Shown: positions 1 to 8,046, numbered from the stretch's first letter. The stretch: DNA of 64,000 nucleotides from CBDATA01 sp965202845 (GCA_965202845.1 OZ241856.1:2232001-2296000); one strand, 5' to 3'. Notes: generated by a model not told the origin, from the sequence alone. Numbers and translations: made by a program.

Positions 1-986
1 ACCGCATGGCTCGCCGCCGGCGTCAGCCGGTCCAGCAGCTCGCTCCAGGCGTCGAGATTCCGGAGATACGCCTCCGCGGTCGCCGGAACCACGCTGTCCG
101 ACCCAATCAGGAACCGGTCCGGAAACCGGCTCACCAGATCCGCCCACCCCGGATCGCCGGCCACCTGCTCCGCCACCACATCCCACGAGAGATCCAGGTG
201 CAGATGCGCGTGCCGCTCGTCCCGCAGCGCCGCCTCCAGCATCTCCGCGTAGCCGGCGACCGGCTCGACGAAACGCCCCAGCCCGGCGTGCGCCCACACG
301 ATCGTGGTCTCCGGATGCCGCCGCGCCAGCGACAGGAACGCCTCGAGGCGCGCCGGCCGCTTCGCCCCCGCGCGCGGCAGGATCACATCCACGTCGCAAT
401 GAACAAGAACGAGCAGCCCGCTCTCCCCGGCGAACCGGAGGATTCGGTCGAGCGCCGGGTTCCGCAGGCTCGCCGTGTGCCCCAGCGTCTTGGACGAGAC
501 CACCTCCTTGTGCACCGAGAACTCCCCGATCCCGCTGAACACTCCCGGATACATCCGCAGCGCGCGCTCGATGTGATCCACCGCGTACATGTCGGTCGGA
601 TTGAACCCGGTGATCATCGGGTCGAACCGCGCCCGCTCCGCCGGGTCGAGCGCCAGCGCCGCCTCCGCCACCATCGCGTCGGCGAACGGGTAGTAGTAGA
701 GCGGGCTGTCCGAGCGCAGGTAGTAGTCGGGCGCCCGCTCCCCCGAAACCAGGTAGTCCCACTTCTGCTGAAGCGGGATCGCCATCAGCGTCGCCCGCCC
801 CACCCGCTCGCCCATCATGCCGAGCAGGTCGCCCAGGTCCATCTCCCGCTGGATGTAGTCGGTGAAGTGGAAATGAACATCATGGAATTCGGGAGATTCG
901 GGCTGGGAGGCGACGGCAACGACGGGCTCCGCCCCCACGACGAGCGAAGCAGCGAACAGAACGACGGCAGCAGGAAGTGACTTCAT
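1..986 (-). CDS. Exported amidohydrolase-family protein, 3' end cut by window edge
   Basis: The reading frame is open from ATG at 986 to the left edge (about 328 codons), so the C-terminus is missing. The N-terminus (MKSLPAAVVLFAASLVVG...) is a signal peptide, so the protein is probably exported. Soon after comes FHDVHFHF, an HxH metal-ligand motif typical of the start of an amidohydrolase/TIM-barrel fold. Later LVLVHCDVD and IVWAHAGLGR fit further His ligands, and FLIGSDS resembles the Asp-containing strand 8 of Amidohydro_2 proteins. A -10-like TACGCT (1000-995) lies 8 nt before the ATG. The substrate cannot be told. It is divergent from the repeat array that follows. The family call is fairly safe; the specific function is not known. 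Confidence 0.8.
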   Translation of the reverse strand, partial: MKSLPAAVVLFAASLVVGAEPVVAVASQPESPEFHDVHFHFTDYIQREMDLGDLLGMMGERVGRATLMAIPLQQKWDYLVSGERAPDYYLRSDSPLYYYPFADAMVAEAALALDPAERARFDPMITGFNPTDMYAVDHIERALRMYPGVFSGIGEFSVHKEVVSSKTLGHTASLRNPALDRILRFAGESGLLVLVHCDVDVILPRAGAKRPARLEAFLSLARRHPETTIVWAHAGLGRFVEPVAGYAEMLEAALRDERHAHLHLDLSWDVVAEQVAGDPGWADLVSRFPDRFLIGSDSVVPATAEAYLRNLDAWSELLDRLTPAASHA

Positions 987-1148
987 GGGCGCGGAGCGTA
1001 GACGACGCCCTCCAACGTTGTTGTGCTATGCTCCCCCCGCGTCGCGGGCGCTCCTCGCGCCTCCGCACACCACCGGACCCCATTCCCGGGACCCGGCAGG
1101 ACAAAGGTTCTTCCCCTCCCCACTGCGCATTCCGCGCCGGAGGCCCCC

Positions 1149-1241
1149 ATGTCCTTCCTGCCCTTCCCCCCTCCCGCGACGCCGCCGCCGTCACCTTCAC
1201 CCCCCTCCGTCCGGCCAGGCATCCGGACCTCCACGCGATGA
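1149..1241 (+). CDS. Proline-rich leader peptide, unit 1 (30 aa)
   Basis: It starts at ATG with a good Shine-Dalgarno (CGGAGG, about 5 nt spacing). The product begins MSFLPFPPPATPPP and ends TSTR, and its TGA overlaps the ATG of the next gene (ATGA, 1238-1241). The same start, Pro-run and overlapping stop recur in units 2, 3 and 4. A short inverted repeat (UUCCG-CGC-CGGAG) just upstream can mask the Shine-Dalgarno. It may be a translated leader that couples or attenuates the downstream cistron; the Pro-Pro-Pro runs would be expected to need EF-P. No known family is recognised. Confidence 0.55.
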   Translation: MSFLPFPPPATPPPSPSPPSVRPGIRTSTR

Positions 1242-1537
1242 CCCGCATCGTCTCCGAGGTCTACAAGGCGTTTCGCGCCGCCGGCGCATCCGAGGAGACG
1301 GCTCGCGCCGCCGCTGCCGCCATCCCGGACACGCAGAACTTGGCCACCAAAGTCGACGTCGCCGATCTCCGCTTGGCGACCCAAGCCGACATCGCGGAAC
1401 TCCGCGCTGAAATGAAAGCTGGGGACGCGGCCCTGAAGTTGGAGATTGCGGCGCTCCGAGCCGACATCAAACTTCGCATGTTCATCTTTGGCCCCATCGT
1501 GATCGGGCTGTTGCTCAAGCTGGTCTTCTTCCCCTGA
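1238..1537 (+). CDS. Small coiled-coil membrane protein, DUF1640/CCDC90-like, copy 1 (99 aa)
   Basis: The start is chosen at the ATG overlapping the leader stop, because MTRIVS is conserved in copies 1-4. Residues 1-30 form an Ala-rich helical region (EETARAAAAAIPDTQ). Residues 35-78 are a heptad-like coiled coil (ATQADIAELRAEMKAG...). Residues 80-97 are one hydrophobic helix ending in KLVFFP. This layout (LATKxDVAxL coiled coil plus C-terminal TM) resembles the bacterial DUF1640/CCDC90 family, whose molecular role is unknown. Copy 1 carries an extra LRLATQ coiled-coil segment relative to copies 2-4. Confidence 0.75.
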   Translation: MTRIVSEVYKAFRAAGASEETARAAAAAIPDTQNLATKVDVADLRLATQADIAELRAEMKAGDAALKLEIAALRADIKLRMFIFGPIVIGLLLKLVFFP

Positions 1538-1677
1538 TCCCGCGCAGCAACGTGCTATCATCCACTCGCGTCGCGGGCGCTCCTTGCGCCTCCGCACACC
1601 ACCGGACCCCATTCCCGGGACCCGGCAGGACAAAGGTTCTTCCCCTCCCCACCGCGCACTCCGCGCCGGAGGTCCCC

Positions 1678-1746
1678 ATGTCCTTCCTGTCCTTCCCCCC
1701 TCCCGCGACGCCGCCGCCGTCCCCGTGGCGCGACAACGTGCTATGA
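1678..1746 (+). pseudogene. Truncated leader peptide (unit 2a)
   Basis: This is a second copy of the leader start (MSFLSFPPPATPPPSPW) that runs directly into the promoter-like start of the next leader copy and stops at TGA 1744-1746. It has no CDS of its own, so it looks like the remnant of a unit whose second cistron was deleted, or of a partial duplication of the leader. Confidence 0.6.
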
Positions 1747-1863
1747 TGCCTCCGCATCGCGGGCGCTCCTCGCGCCGCCGCACACCACCGGGCTCCACTC
1801 TCGGAACCCGGCAGGACAAAGGTTCTTCCCCTCCCCATCGCGCATTCCGCGCCGGAGGTCTCC

Positions 1864-1962
1864 ATGTCCTTCCCCCCTCCCGTGACGCCGCCGCCGTTTC
1901 TGCTGGCGCCGCCCCCAATCCCCAACTCCGTCCGGCGCGGCGATCCGGCCTCCAAGCGATGA
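1864..1962 (+). CDS. Proline-rich leader peptide, unit 2 (32 aa)
   Basis: MSFPPPVTPPPFLLAPPP... ending ASKR, with its stop overlapping the start of copy 2 (ATGA at 1959-1962). It is the same arrangement as unit 1, but with the FLLAxPPIPN segment shared with units 3 and 4. Confidence 0.55.
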   Translation: MSFPPPVTPPPFLLAPPPIPNSVRRGDPASKR

Positions 1963-2237
1963 CCCGCATCGTCTCCGCGGTCTACAAGGCGTTTCGCGCC
2001 GCCGGCGCATCCGAAGAGACGGCCCGCGCCGCCGCCGCCGCATCCGAAGAGACGGCCCGCGCCGCCGCCGCCGCCATCCCGGACACCCAGAACCTGGTCA
2101 CCAAGGCCGACGTCGCCGAACTCCGAACCGAATTGAAGCTGGAAAATGCGGCGCTCCGAACCGAAATCAAATTTCTCATGTTCATCTTTGGCCCCATCGT
2201 GATCGGGCTGTTGCTCAAGCTGGTCTTCTTCCCCTGA
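1959..2237 (+). CDS. DUF1640-like coiled-coil membrane protein, copy 2 (92 aa)
   Basis: The architecture is that of copy 1: MTRIVSAVYKAFRAAGAS, a short coiled coil and a C-terminal hydrophobic helix ending KLVFFP. An 11-codon segment (ASEETARAAAA) is duplicated in tandem near residues 18-39, an in-frame internal duplication seen only in this copy. The coiled coil (ADVAELRTELKLENAALRTE) is shorter than in copies 1 and 3. It overlaps its leader by 4 nt. Function unknown. Confidence 0.75.
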   Translation: MTRIVSAVYKAFRAAGASEETARAAAAASEETARAAAAAIPDTQNLVTKADVAELRTELKLENAALRTEIKFLMFIFGPIVIGLLLKLVFFP

Positions 2238-2377
2238 CCCCGCGCAGCAACGTGCTATCATCCACTCGCGTCGCGGGTGCTCCTCGCGCCTCCGCACACC
2301 GCCGGACCCCATTCCTGGGACCCGGCAGGACAAAGGTTCTTCCCCTCTCCACTGCGCACTCCGCGCCGGAGGTCCCC

Positions 2378-2485
2378 ATGTCCTTCCCGTCCTTCCCCCC
2401 TCCCGCGACGCCGCCGCCGTTTCTGCTGGCGTCGCCCCCAATCCCCAACCCCGTCCGGCGCAGACAGCCGGCCTCCACGCGATGA
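2378..2485 (+). CDS. Proline-rich leader peptide, unit 3 (35 aa)
   Basis: MSFPSFPPPATPPPFLLASP... ending PASTR, with its TGA overlapping the ATG of copy 3 (2482-2485). A Shine-Dalgarno (GGAGG) lies about 5 nt before the ATG and sits inside a CUCCG-CGC-CGGAG hairpin. It is the longest of the leaders; relative to units 2 and 4 the difference is a whole number of codons. Confidence 0.55.
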   Translation: MSFPSFPPPATPPPFLLASPPIPNPVRRRQPASTR

Positions 2486-2802
2486 CCCGCATCGTCTCCG
2501 CGGTCTACAAGGCTTTCCGCGCCACCGGCGCACCCGAAGAGCTGTCCCGCGCCGCCGCCGCCGCCATCCCGGACACCCAGCACTTGGCCACCAAGGCCGA
2601 CGTCGCCGAACTCCGCACCGAATTGAAGCTGGAAAATGCGGCTCTCCGAACCGAAATCGCAGAACTCCGCACTGAAATGAAAGCTGGGGACGCGGCCCTG
2701 AAGTTGGAGATTGCGGCGCTCCGAGCCGACATCAAACTTCGCATGTTCATCTTTGGCCCCATCGTGATCGGGCTGCTGCTCAAGCTGGTGTTCTTCCCCT
2801 GA
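2482..2802 (+). CDS. DUF1640-like coiled-coil membrane protein, copy 3 (106 aa)
   Basis: This is the longest member of the array. It has the usual N-terminus (MTRIVSAVYKAFRATGAPEE), then a longer coiled coil containing three related segments (ELRTELKLENAALRTE, ELRTEMKAGDAALKLE, ALRADIK), and a C-terminal membrane helix ending KLVFFP. Variation in coiled-coil length between copies occurs by whole heptad-like blocks, which suggests recombination within the repeat. Function unknown. Confidence 0.75.
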   Translation: MTRIVSAVYKAFRATGAPEELSRAAAAAIPDTQHLATKADVAELRTELKLENAALRTEIAELRTEMKAGDAALKLEIAALRADIKLRMFIFGPIVIGLLLKLVFFP

Positions 2803-2966
2803 TTCTTCCCCTGCCCCCGCGCCCCACCCGGCGTGGCGGCGCACTACCATCCTCTCGCGTCGCGGGCGATCCTCGCGCCTCCGCACACCGCCGGACCCCA
2901 TTCCCGGGACCCGGCAGGACAAAGGTTCTTCCCCTCCCCACCGCGCACTCCGCGCCGGAGGTGATC

Positions 2967-3065
2967 ATGTCCTTCCCCCCTTCCGCGACGCCGCCGCCGT
3001 TTCTGCTGGCGTCGCCCCCAATCCCCAACCCCGTCCGGCGTAGCGAGCCGGTCTCCACACGATGA
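2967..3065 (+). CDS. Proline-rich leader peptide, unit 4 (32 aa)
   Basis: MSFPPSATPPPFLLASPPIP... ending PVSTR, with its stop overlapping ATG of copy 4 (3062-3065). The Shine-Dalgarno GGAGG is followed by GTGATC rather than the TCCCC spacer seen in the other units. Confidence 0.55.
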   Translation: MSFPPSATPPPFLLASPPIPNPVRRSEPVSTR

Positions 3066-3307
3066 CCCGCATCGTCTCCGAGGTTCTTGACGCTTTCCGC
3101 GCCGCCGGCGCATCCGAAGAGACGGCTCGCGCCGCCGCTGCCGCCATCCCGGACACCCAGCACTTGGCCACCAAGGCCGACGTCGCAGAACTCCACATCG
3201 AAGTCACAGAACTCCGAGCGGAAATGCGCGCCGAAATGAAGCTGGTCAAGTTCATCTATGGTCCCATCGTGATCCTGCTGCTCCTCAAGTTGGTGTTCTT
3301 CCCCTGA
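3062..3307 (+). CDS. DUF1640-like coiled-coil membrane protein, copy 4 (81 aa)
   Basis: MTRIVSEVLDAFRAAGASEE, the conserved ATKADVAEL segment, a short coiled coil (IEVTELRAEMRAEMK), then a membrane helix diverged from copies 1-3 (FIYGPIVILLLLKLVFFP). It keeps the leader overlap. It is the most diverged of the four leader-bearing copies. Function unknown. Confidence 0.75.
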   Translation: MTRIVSEVLDAFRAAGASEETARAAAAAIPDTQHLATKADVAELHIEVTELRAEMRAEMKLVKFIYGPIVILLLLKLVFFP

Positions 3308-3374
3308 CCCCCGCGCCATTGCCATTGAAGGCGCCGCTCCCCTCCTTCCGGCTGGGCGTTCGGGCCTTCACCTG

Positions 3375-3551
3375 ATGATTCATATCGACCCCTCGTTCAT
3401 CGACGCGTTTCGCGTCGAAGAAACACCCGAAGAACGGGCTCAGTCAGAACTGGATATGGAAAGGGCAAAACTCCGCAATGACATCAAGCTGATCAGGTTC
3501 GGCTTCCTCTTGGTGATCGCGCTCTTGATTAAGCTGGTGTTCTTCCCCTGA
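3375..3551 (+). CDS. Diverged DUF1640-like protein, copy 5 (58 aa)
   Basis: This short ORF begins MIHIDPSFIDAFRVEE, has a reduced charged helix (ERAQSELDMERAKLRNDIK) and a membrane helix ending LIKLVFFP, the same terminal signature as copies 1-4. The proline-rich leader is not recognisable, and the base composition is more AT-rich than in the other copies, so it may be an older or foreign relative. Its stop lies 11 nt before the ISL3-A insertion. It may be a functional minimal version or a decaying copy. Confidence 0.6.
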   Translation: MIHIDPSFIDAFRVEETPEERAQSELDMERAKLRNDIKLIRFGFLLVIALLIKLVFFP

Positions 3552-3562
3552 TTTGCTCTTTT

Positions 3563-5030
3563 GGCTCTTTCAAATACCGAGTGGGTACGCGACATGAGGG
3601 TTGAGCTTGGAGAAGTCCAGTTTTCCGGCGATGAGGAAGAACACGGTGCGGATGGTCTGGAAGGTTCCGTAGCCTCTGGCTTTCCGCTTGGCCGCCTGAA
3701 ACAGGCCGTTGAGCGCCTCGATGAAGCCGTTGGTCTGGCGGGTTCGGGCCCACGCGACGATGCCCTCGAGATGTTTGCGGATCATCCGCGCGACGGCTTT
3801 CATGGGTTCTACCTTGGAGCGGTTCACGTTGGCGCACCACTGCCGGAGCATGGCTCGGACGACGTTGACCTGCTTGCGGTTGAGGATGTTCCGGAGTTGT
3901 TCGCGGTACATCCAGGCTCGGGCGGTGCGCTTGCCGGGGGCCTGCGCGATGAGGGCGTTGAGTTGGGCGCGTTGTTCGGCGCCGAGTCGTTCGGGGCTCT
4001 TGAGGAGCGCCCAGCGCATGCCCTTGAGTTGCGGGTTGGCGCGCTGCTCGATGCGCCGGGTCTGGTCGAGGGCCTTGGACGCGTGGGCGATGACGTGGAA
4101 TTTGTCGAAGGTGATTTGGGCGTTGGGGAGATGCTCTGCGACGCCCTTGATGTAGGCGGGGGACATGTCGCTGGAGACGACTTCGACGGCTTCGGGGTCT
4201 CCGCCGTGGGCTTCGAGGCTTCGGGCGAATCGGTCGACGGAGTCGGCGGCGCGGCCTTCTCCGACGAAGATGACCCGGCGTTTTCGGGCGTCTGCGACGA
4301 CGGTGACGTAGTTGTGGCCGCGCGCGCGGGAGGTTTCGTCGATGGCGACGGCGCGGACGTCGGCTTGGTCGTCGGTCTCGGTGGCGAGTTCCACATAGCG
4401 GTTGGAGATGGCTTGGGTTTGGTGCTGGGAGAGTCCGGCGAGCCGTGCGACGGCGGCGAAGGTCATGTCCTGGCACATGGCGAGAATCAAGGCTTCGAAG
4501 AGGAGGGAGAACCCGGAGAGCTTGCCGGCCCAGGGCGGCGAGACCAGCGCGACCTTGCCGTCGGGGAGGCGCACCCGGGGGACGCGCGCCACCAGTTCGC
4601 ACTCGAATTGGAAGAAGTTGAGGTGGCGGAAGCGCTTGGTCTTGGTGTCGTGGACCGGATGGAGGCCGTCGTGGTTCTGGTGGGCGAAGCGGGCGCCCCT
4701 GCGGAAATCGACGCGGATGCTCAGCTTTCCTTGGTCCTTGTCGAATTCCACGTTCTCGACGAACCAGGGGTCCGGGATGCCGAGGGCTTGGGCGAAAAGC
4801 TCGTGTAGCACTGGATGCGCTCCTTTTTTTCAGGGTCGAAAGCGGGAAAAGTGTTCCATTGGTGTGTGGCGACGCTGGCTGGGGACGGTTGCGGCTCCCC
4901 GCTTTCGACCCTTTTTCGAGCGTGCCCGCCGGATTCCGTGAGTCAAGGGTTCGCTACGCCGTGCAAGCCCGCCCTTGACACCCGGAATCCCGGCGGTCTC
5001 CATTCTACCCACTCAAATCTCAATTGAGGC
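3563..5030 (-). mobile_element. ISL3-family insertion sequence, copy A (1468 bp)
   Basis: It is bounded by an 8-bp target duplication GCTCTTTT (3555-3562 and 5031-5038). The ends are GGCTCTTTCAAATACC and, read inward from the other side, GCCTCAATTGAGATTTG. It lies between the fifth DUF1640-like gene and the methyltransferase gene, separating the latter from its original upstream DNA. Confidence 0.95.
3570..4811 (-). CDS. ISL3-family transposase, copy A
   Basis: A 413-aa DDE transposase with GTG start. The acidic triad is visible as AIDETSRARGH (near residue 157), SSDMSPAY (near 215) and GFIEALNG (near 364). It differs from the other copies by LPDGKVAL instead of LPNGKVAL and by VVSSDM instead of VASSDM or VASIDM. 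The frame is intact, so this copy may be active. Confidence 0.95.
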   Translation of the reverse strand: MLHELFAQALGIPDPWFVENVEFDKDQGKLSIRVDFRRGARFAHQNHDGLHPVHDTKTKRFRHLNFFQFECELVARVPRVRLPDGKVALVSPPWAGKLSGFSLLFEALILAMCQDMTFAAVARLAGLSQHQTQAISNRYVELATETDDQADVRAVAIDETSRARGHNYVTVVADARKRRVIFVGEGRAADSVDRFARSLEAHGGDPEAVEVVSSDMSPAYIKGVAEHLPNAQITFDKFHVIAHASKALDQTRRIEQRANPQLKGMRWALLKSPERLGAEQRAQLNALIAQAPGKRTARAWMYREQLRNILNRKQVNVVRAMLRQWCANVNRSKVEPMKAVARMIRKHLEGIVAWARTRQTNGFIEALNGLFQAAKRKARGYGTFQTIRTVFFLIAGKLDFSKLNPHVAYPLGI

Positions 5031-5780
5031 GCTCTTTTCAAGGGGGAAAAAACGACATGAACGCGATGAAAGCGATCGCCGATCCGATCGCGGGCGGTCC
5101 TCTGCCCGAGAACGAAATCTATCATGGAAATTCCCTTGAATTGATCACCAGGGTACAAAGTGAATCCGTTCATCTCATTCTCAGCGACATCCCATACGGA
5201 ATCGGATCGGACACATGGGATGTTTTGCACGACAACACCAATTCCGCCTATCTTGGCTCCAGCCCGGCGCAGAAAATCGCTGGTTCAGTTTTCCAAAAGC
5301 GTGGAAAACCCATCAATGGTTGGTCCGTGGCGGACCGCGCGATTCCGGGACAATACCAAAACTGGTGCGCCCAATGGACTCCTGAATGGTATCGAGTACT
5401 GAAGCCAGGCGCCAATGTTTTCGTATTCGCCGGAAGAAGGCTGGCGCACCGGTGCGTTTGCGCCATGGAGGACGCCGGATTCAGTCTCAAGGACACCTTG
5501 GCGTGGATACGTTCGCAGGCGCCCCACCGGGCTCAGCGCCTGAGCGTTGTATATTCCCGACGCGGCGACACAATTTCAGCAGCGGATTGGGAAGGATGGC
5601 GCATCGGCAATTTGCGTCCAAACTACGAACCCATCCTGTGGCTCACCAAGCCATACAAGATCGGGACAACCATAGCTGACAACGCCTTGACTCACGGCGT
5701 TGGGGCGTACAACGAAAACGCCTACCTCCGATACGTCCCCGAGCCCGAAAACATAATTCGATGTGGACTGGACAAAAAGG

Positions 5781-7248
5781 GCCTCAATTGAGATTTGAGT
5801 GGGTAGAATGGAGACCGCCGGGATTCCGGGTGTCAAGGGCGGGCTTGCACGGCGTAGCGAACCCTTGACTCACGGAATCCGGCGGGCACGCTCGAAAAAG
5901 GGTCGAAAGCGGGAAGCCGCAACCGTCCCCAGCCAGCGTCGCCACACACCAATGGAACACTTTTCCCGCTTTCGACCCTGAAAAAAAGGAGCGCATCCAG
6001 TGCTACACGAGCTTTTCGCCCAAGCCCTCGGCATCCCGGACCCCTGGTTCGTCGAGAACGTGGAATTCGACAAGGACCAAGGAAAGCTGAGCATCCGCGT
6101 CGATTTCCGCAGGGGCGCCCGCTTCGCCCACCAGAACCACGACGGCCTCCATCCGGTCCACGACACCAAGACCAAGCGCTTCCGCCACCTCAACTTCTTC
6201 CAATTCGAGTGCGAACTGGTGGCGCGCGTCCCCCGGGTGCGCCTCCCCAACGGCAAGGTCGCGCTGGTCTCGCCGCCCTGGGCCGGCAAGCTCTCCGGGT
6301 TCTCCCTCCTCTTCGAAGCCTTGATTCTCGCCATGTGCCAGGACATGACCTTCGCCGCCGTCGCACGGCTCGCCGGACTCTCCCAGCACCAAACCCAGGC
6401 CATCTCCAACCGCTATGTGGAACTCGCCACCGAAACCGACGACCAAGCCGACGTCCGCGCCGTCGCCATCGACGAAACCTCCCGCGCGCGCGGCCACAAC
6501 TACGTCACCGTCGTCGCAGACGCCCGAAAACGCCGGGTCATCTTCGTCGGAGAAGGCCGCGCCGCCGACTCCGTCGACCGATTCGCCCGAAGCCTCGAAG
6601 CCCACGGCGGAGACCCCGAAGCCGTCGAAGTCGCCTCCATCGACATGTCCCCCGCCTACATGAAGGGCGTCGCAGAGCATCTCCCCAACGCCCAGATCAC
6701 CTTCGACAAATTCCACGTCATCGCTCACGCATCCAAGGCCCTCGACCAGACCCGGCGCATCGAGCAGCGCGCCAACCCCCAACTCAAGGGCATGCGCTGG
6801 GCGCTCCTCAAAAATCCCGAACGACTCGGCCCCGAACAGCGCGCCCAACTCAACGCTCTCATCGCGCAGGCCCCCGGAAAGCGCACCGCCCGAGCCTGGA
6901 TGTACCGCGAGCAACTCCGGAACATCCTCAACCGCAAGCAGGTCAACGTCGTCAGAGCCATGCTCCGGCAGTGGTGCGCCAACGTGAACCGCTCCAAGGT
7001 CGAACCCATGAAAGCCGTCGCGCGGATGATCCGCAAACATCTCGAGGGCATCGTCGCGTGGGCCCGAACCCGCCAGACCAACGGCTTCATCGAGGCGCTC
7101 AACGGCCTGTTTCAGGCGGCCAAGCGGAAAGCCAGAGGCTACGGAACCTTCCAGACCATCCGCACCGTGTTCTTCCTCATCGCCGGAAAACTGGACTTCT
7201 CCAAGCTCAACCCTCATGTCGCGTACCCACTCGGTATTTGAAAGAGCC
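5781..7248 (+). mobile_element. ISL3-family insertion sequence, copy B (1468 bp)
   Basis: The 8-bp target duplication CAAAAAGG (5773-5780, 7249-7256) lies inside the methyltransferase gene. Before the transposase start the element has two large inverted repeats: arms 5815-5839/5862-5886 (imperfect, about 25 nt) and arms 5900-5915/5963-5978 (16 nt, perfect). Its protein is identical to that of copy C. Confidence 0.95.
6000..7241 (+). CDS. ISL3-family transposase, copy B
   Basis: 413 aa, GTG start preceded by AAGGAG. It belongs to the sequence variant with SIDMSPAYMKG and NPERLGPEQ, shared with copy C and distinct from A, D and E (SSDMSPAYIKG, SPERLGAEQ). The DDE residues are as in copy A. Intact. 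Confidence 0.95.
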   Translation: MLHELFAQALGIPDPWFVENVEFDKDQGKLSIRVDFRRGARFAHQNHDGLHPVHDTKTKRFRHLNFFQFECELVARVPRVRLPNGKVALVSPPWAGKLSGFSLLFEALILAMCQDMTFAAVARLAGLSQHQTQAISNRYVELATETDDQADVRAVAIDETSRARGHNYVTVVADARKRRVIFVGEGRAADSVDRFARSLEAHGGDPEAVEVASIDMSPAYMKGVAEHLPNAQITFDKFHVIAHASKALDQTRRIEQRANPQLKGMRWALLKNPERLGPEQRAQLNALIAQAPGKRTARAWMYREQLRNILNRKQVNVVRAMLRQWCANVNRSKVEPMKAVARMIRKHLEGIVAWARTRQTNGFIEALNGLFQAAKRKARGYGTFQTIRTVFFLIAGKLDFSKLNPHVAYPLGI

Positions 7249-8046
7249 CAAAAAGGAAAGGGGACTGCACCCCACGCAGAAATCGCTTCGACTGATGCAG
7301 GCTCTGATAGAGCTTGCCACTCGGGATCGACAATTGGTCCTTGATCCATTTGCGGGGAGCGGCACGACACTTGTTGCCGCGAAATTGCTCGGGCGCAAAT
7401 TCATCGGATTTGAAGCTCTTTCCGAATATGTTGACATATGCAGAAGAAGGCTGAAGCCACGCCTCCTCGCCGTACGGAACGAGGAATAATTCGATATTCG
7501 CCTTTACCGACCAGACCTTTCCATGAAAAGGCATCAGGATATTTCCATGATTCGATTATCCGATACAGATCGGATCGCTTCAATTCGGTTGTCAACCTTG
7601 TGCATTTTGATCAGTTGTTCTATCGCGCTCTTTCGATCAAGTCTCATTATGGATTCCCGCTGATTTGCGTAATGCGCCAGTGCAATGTCCTTGGAAATGC
7701 TGATGCTTTCAACAGTCGCCATCTTTTCAGTTCGCCAAAGGGATACAACAGGTTCTCCGTACTGGAGCATCGCCCGGTTCACGGCTTGCCAGTAACTGTT
7801 GGCGTTCTTTGATGGGTTCATCGCTTGAACAGTCTTGAAGATTTCGCGCAACAAGAAAGCAGCAGCTCTTTCTCCTTCGCTCTCCGCAAGGCGTACCAGA
7901 ACGGCCAGATGGGAATATGAAAACAGACATACGTTCCGAACGGCCGCTTGCAGATATATCTGACTGGAGCGACTCGGGAATTGATAAAGCGGACAAACTA
8001 TCATCGCAAATTCCTTTCCCCGTTTCCAACTATCCACTGCATGAAT

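Larger units (their letters stand above)
1018..3551 (+). repeat. Tandem array of leader-peptide / DUF1640-like modules
   Basis: Four consecutive units share a nearly identical roughly 220-nt leader followed by a small CDS. Each leader begins with an extended -10-like motif (TGCTATGCT at 1024, TGCTATCAT at 1553 and 2253, TGCTATGAT at 1739; the fourth is weaker, TACCAT at 2845). It continues through a conserved GC-rich stretch containing GGACCCGGCAGGACAAAGG and ends in a Shine-Dalgarno preceding a proline-rich leader ORF. The second unit carries a partial extra leader copy (about 1545-1740). A fifth CDS (3375-3551) is diverged and has no recognisable leader. Unit lengths differ by in-frame insertions and deletions in both cistrons. 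Confidence 0.9.
5057..7489 (+). pseudogene. Beta-class amino-DNA methyltransferase split by ISL3-B
   Basis: The 5' part (5057-5780) encodes NEIYHGNSLEL and LILSDIPYGIGSDTWD, a DPPY-type catalytic motif IV (here DIPY). The 3' part (7257-7489) encodes GLHPTQKSLRLM and LDPFAGSGTT, the SAM-binding motif I. Removing ISL3-B and one copy of the CAAAAAGG target duplication joins the halves in frame to a 318-aa protein, a normal length for an N4/N6 (PF01555) enzyme with motif IV before motif I. A Shine-Dalgarno (AAGGGGG) precedes ATG 5057. The gene is convergent with the HindIII-like endonuclease 45 nt away, so it is probably its cognate methyltransferase. Base composition is much lower in GC than the backbone, consistent with transfer. 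As it stands the catalytic and SAM motifs are on separate fragments, so it should be inactive. Confidence 0.88.

Noticed and set aside
6..980. Long plus-strand frame opposite the amidohydrolase
   Set aside because: Arg/Pro-rich shadow in GC-rich DNA; the minus strand carries a signal peptide and metal-binding motifs.
1238..3551. KLVFF at the end of all DUF1640-like proteins, identical to the core of amyloid-beta
   Set aside because: Lies at the end of a membrane helix and is explained by hydrophobic composition and common ancestry of the copies; no evidence for amyloid function.
1018..3551. CRISPR array or REP-type repeat
   Set aside because: Repeat units are long, contain ORFs and a promoter, and lack short identical repeats with unique spacers.
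3561..4808. Long plus-strand frames opposite each ISL3 transposase (DAVGLAG/VGEAGAPAEIDA type)
   Set aside because: They recur only because the IS recurs; acidic Gly/Val composition is that of an antisense frame, and the transposase strand has DDE motifs, IRs and start signals.
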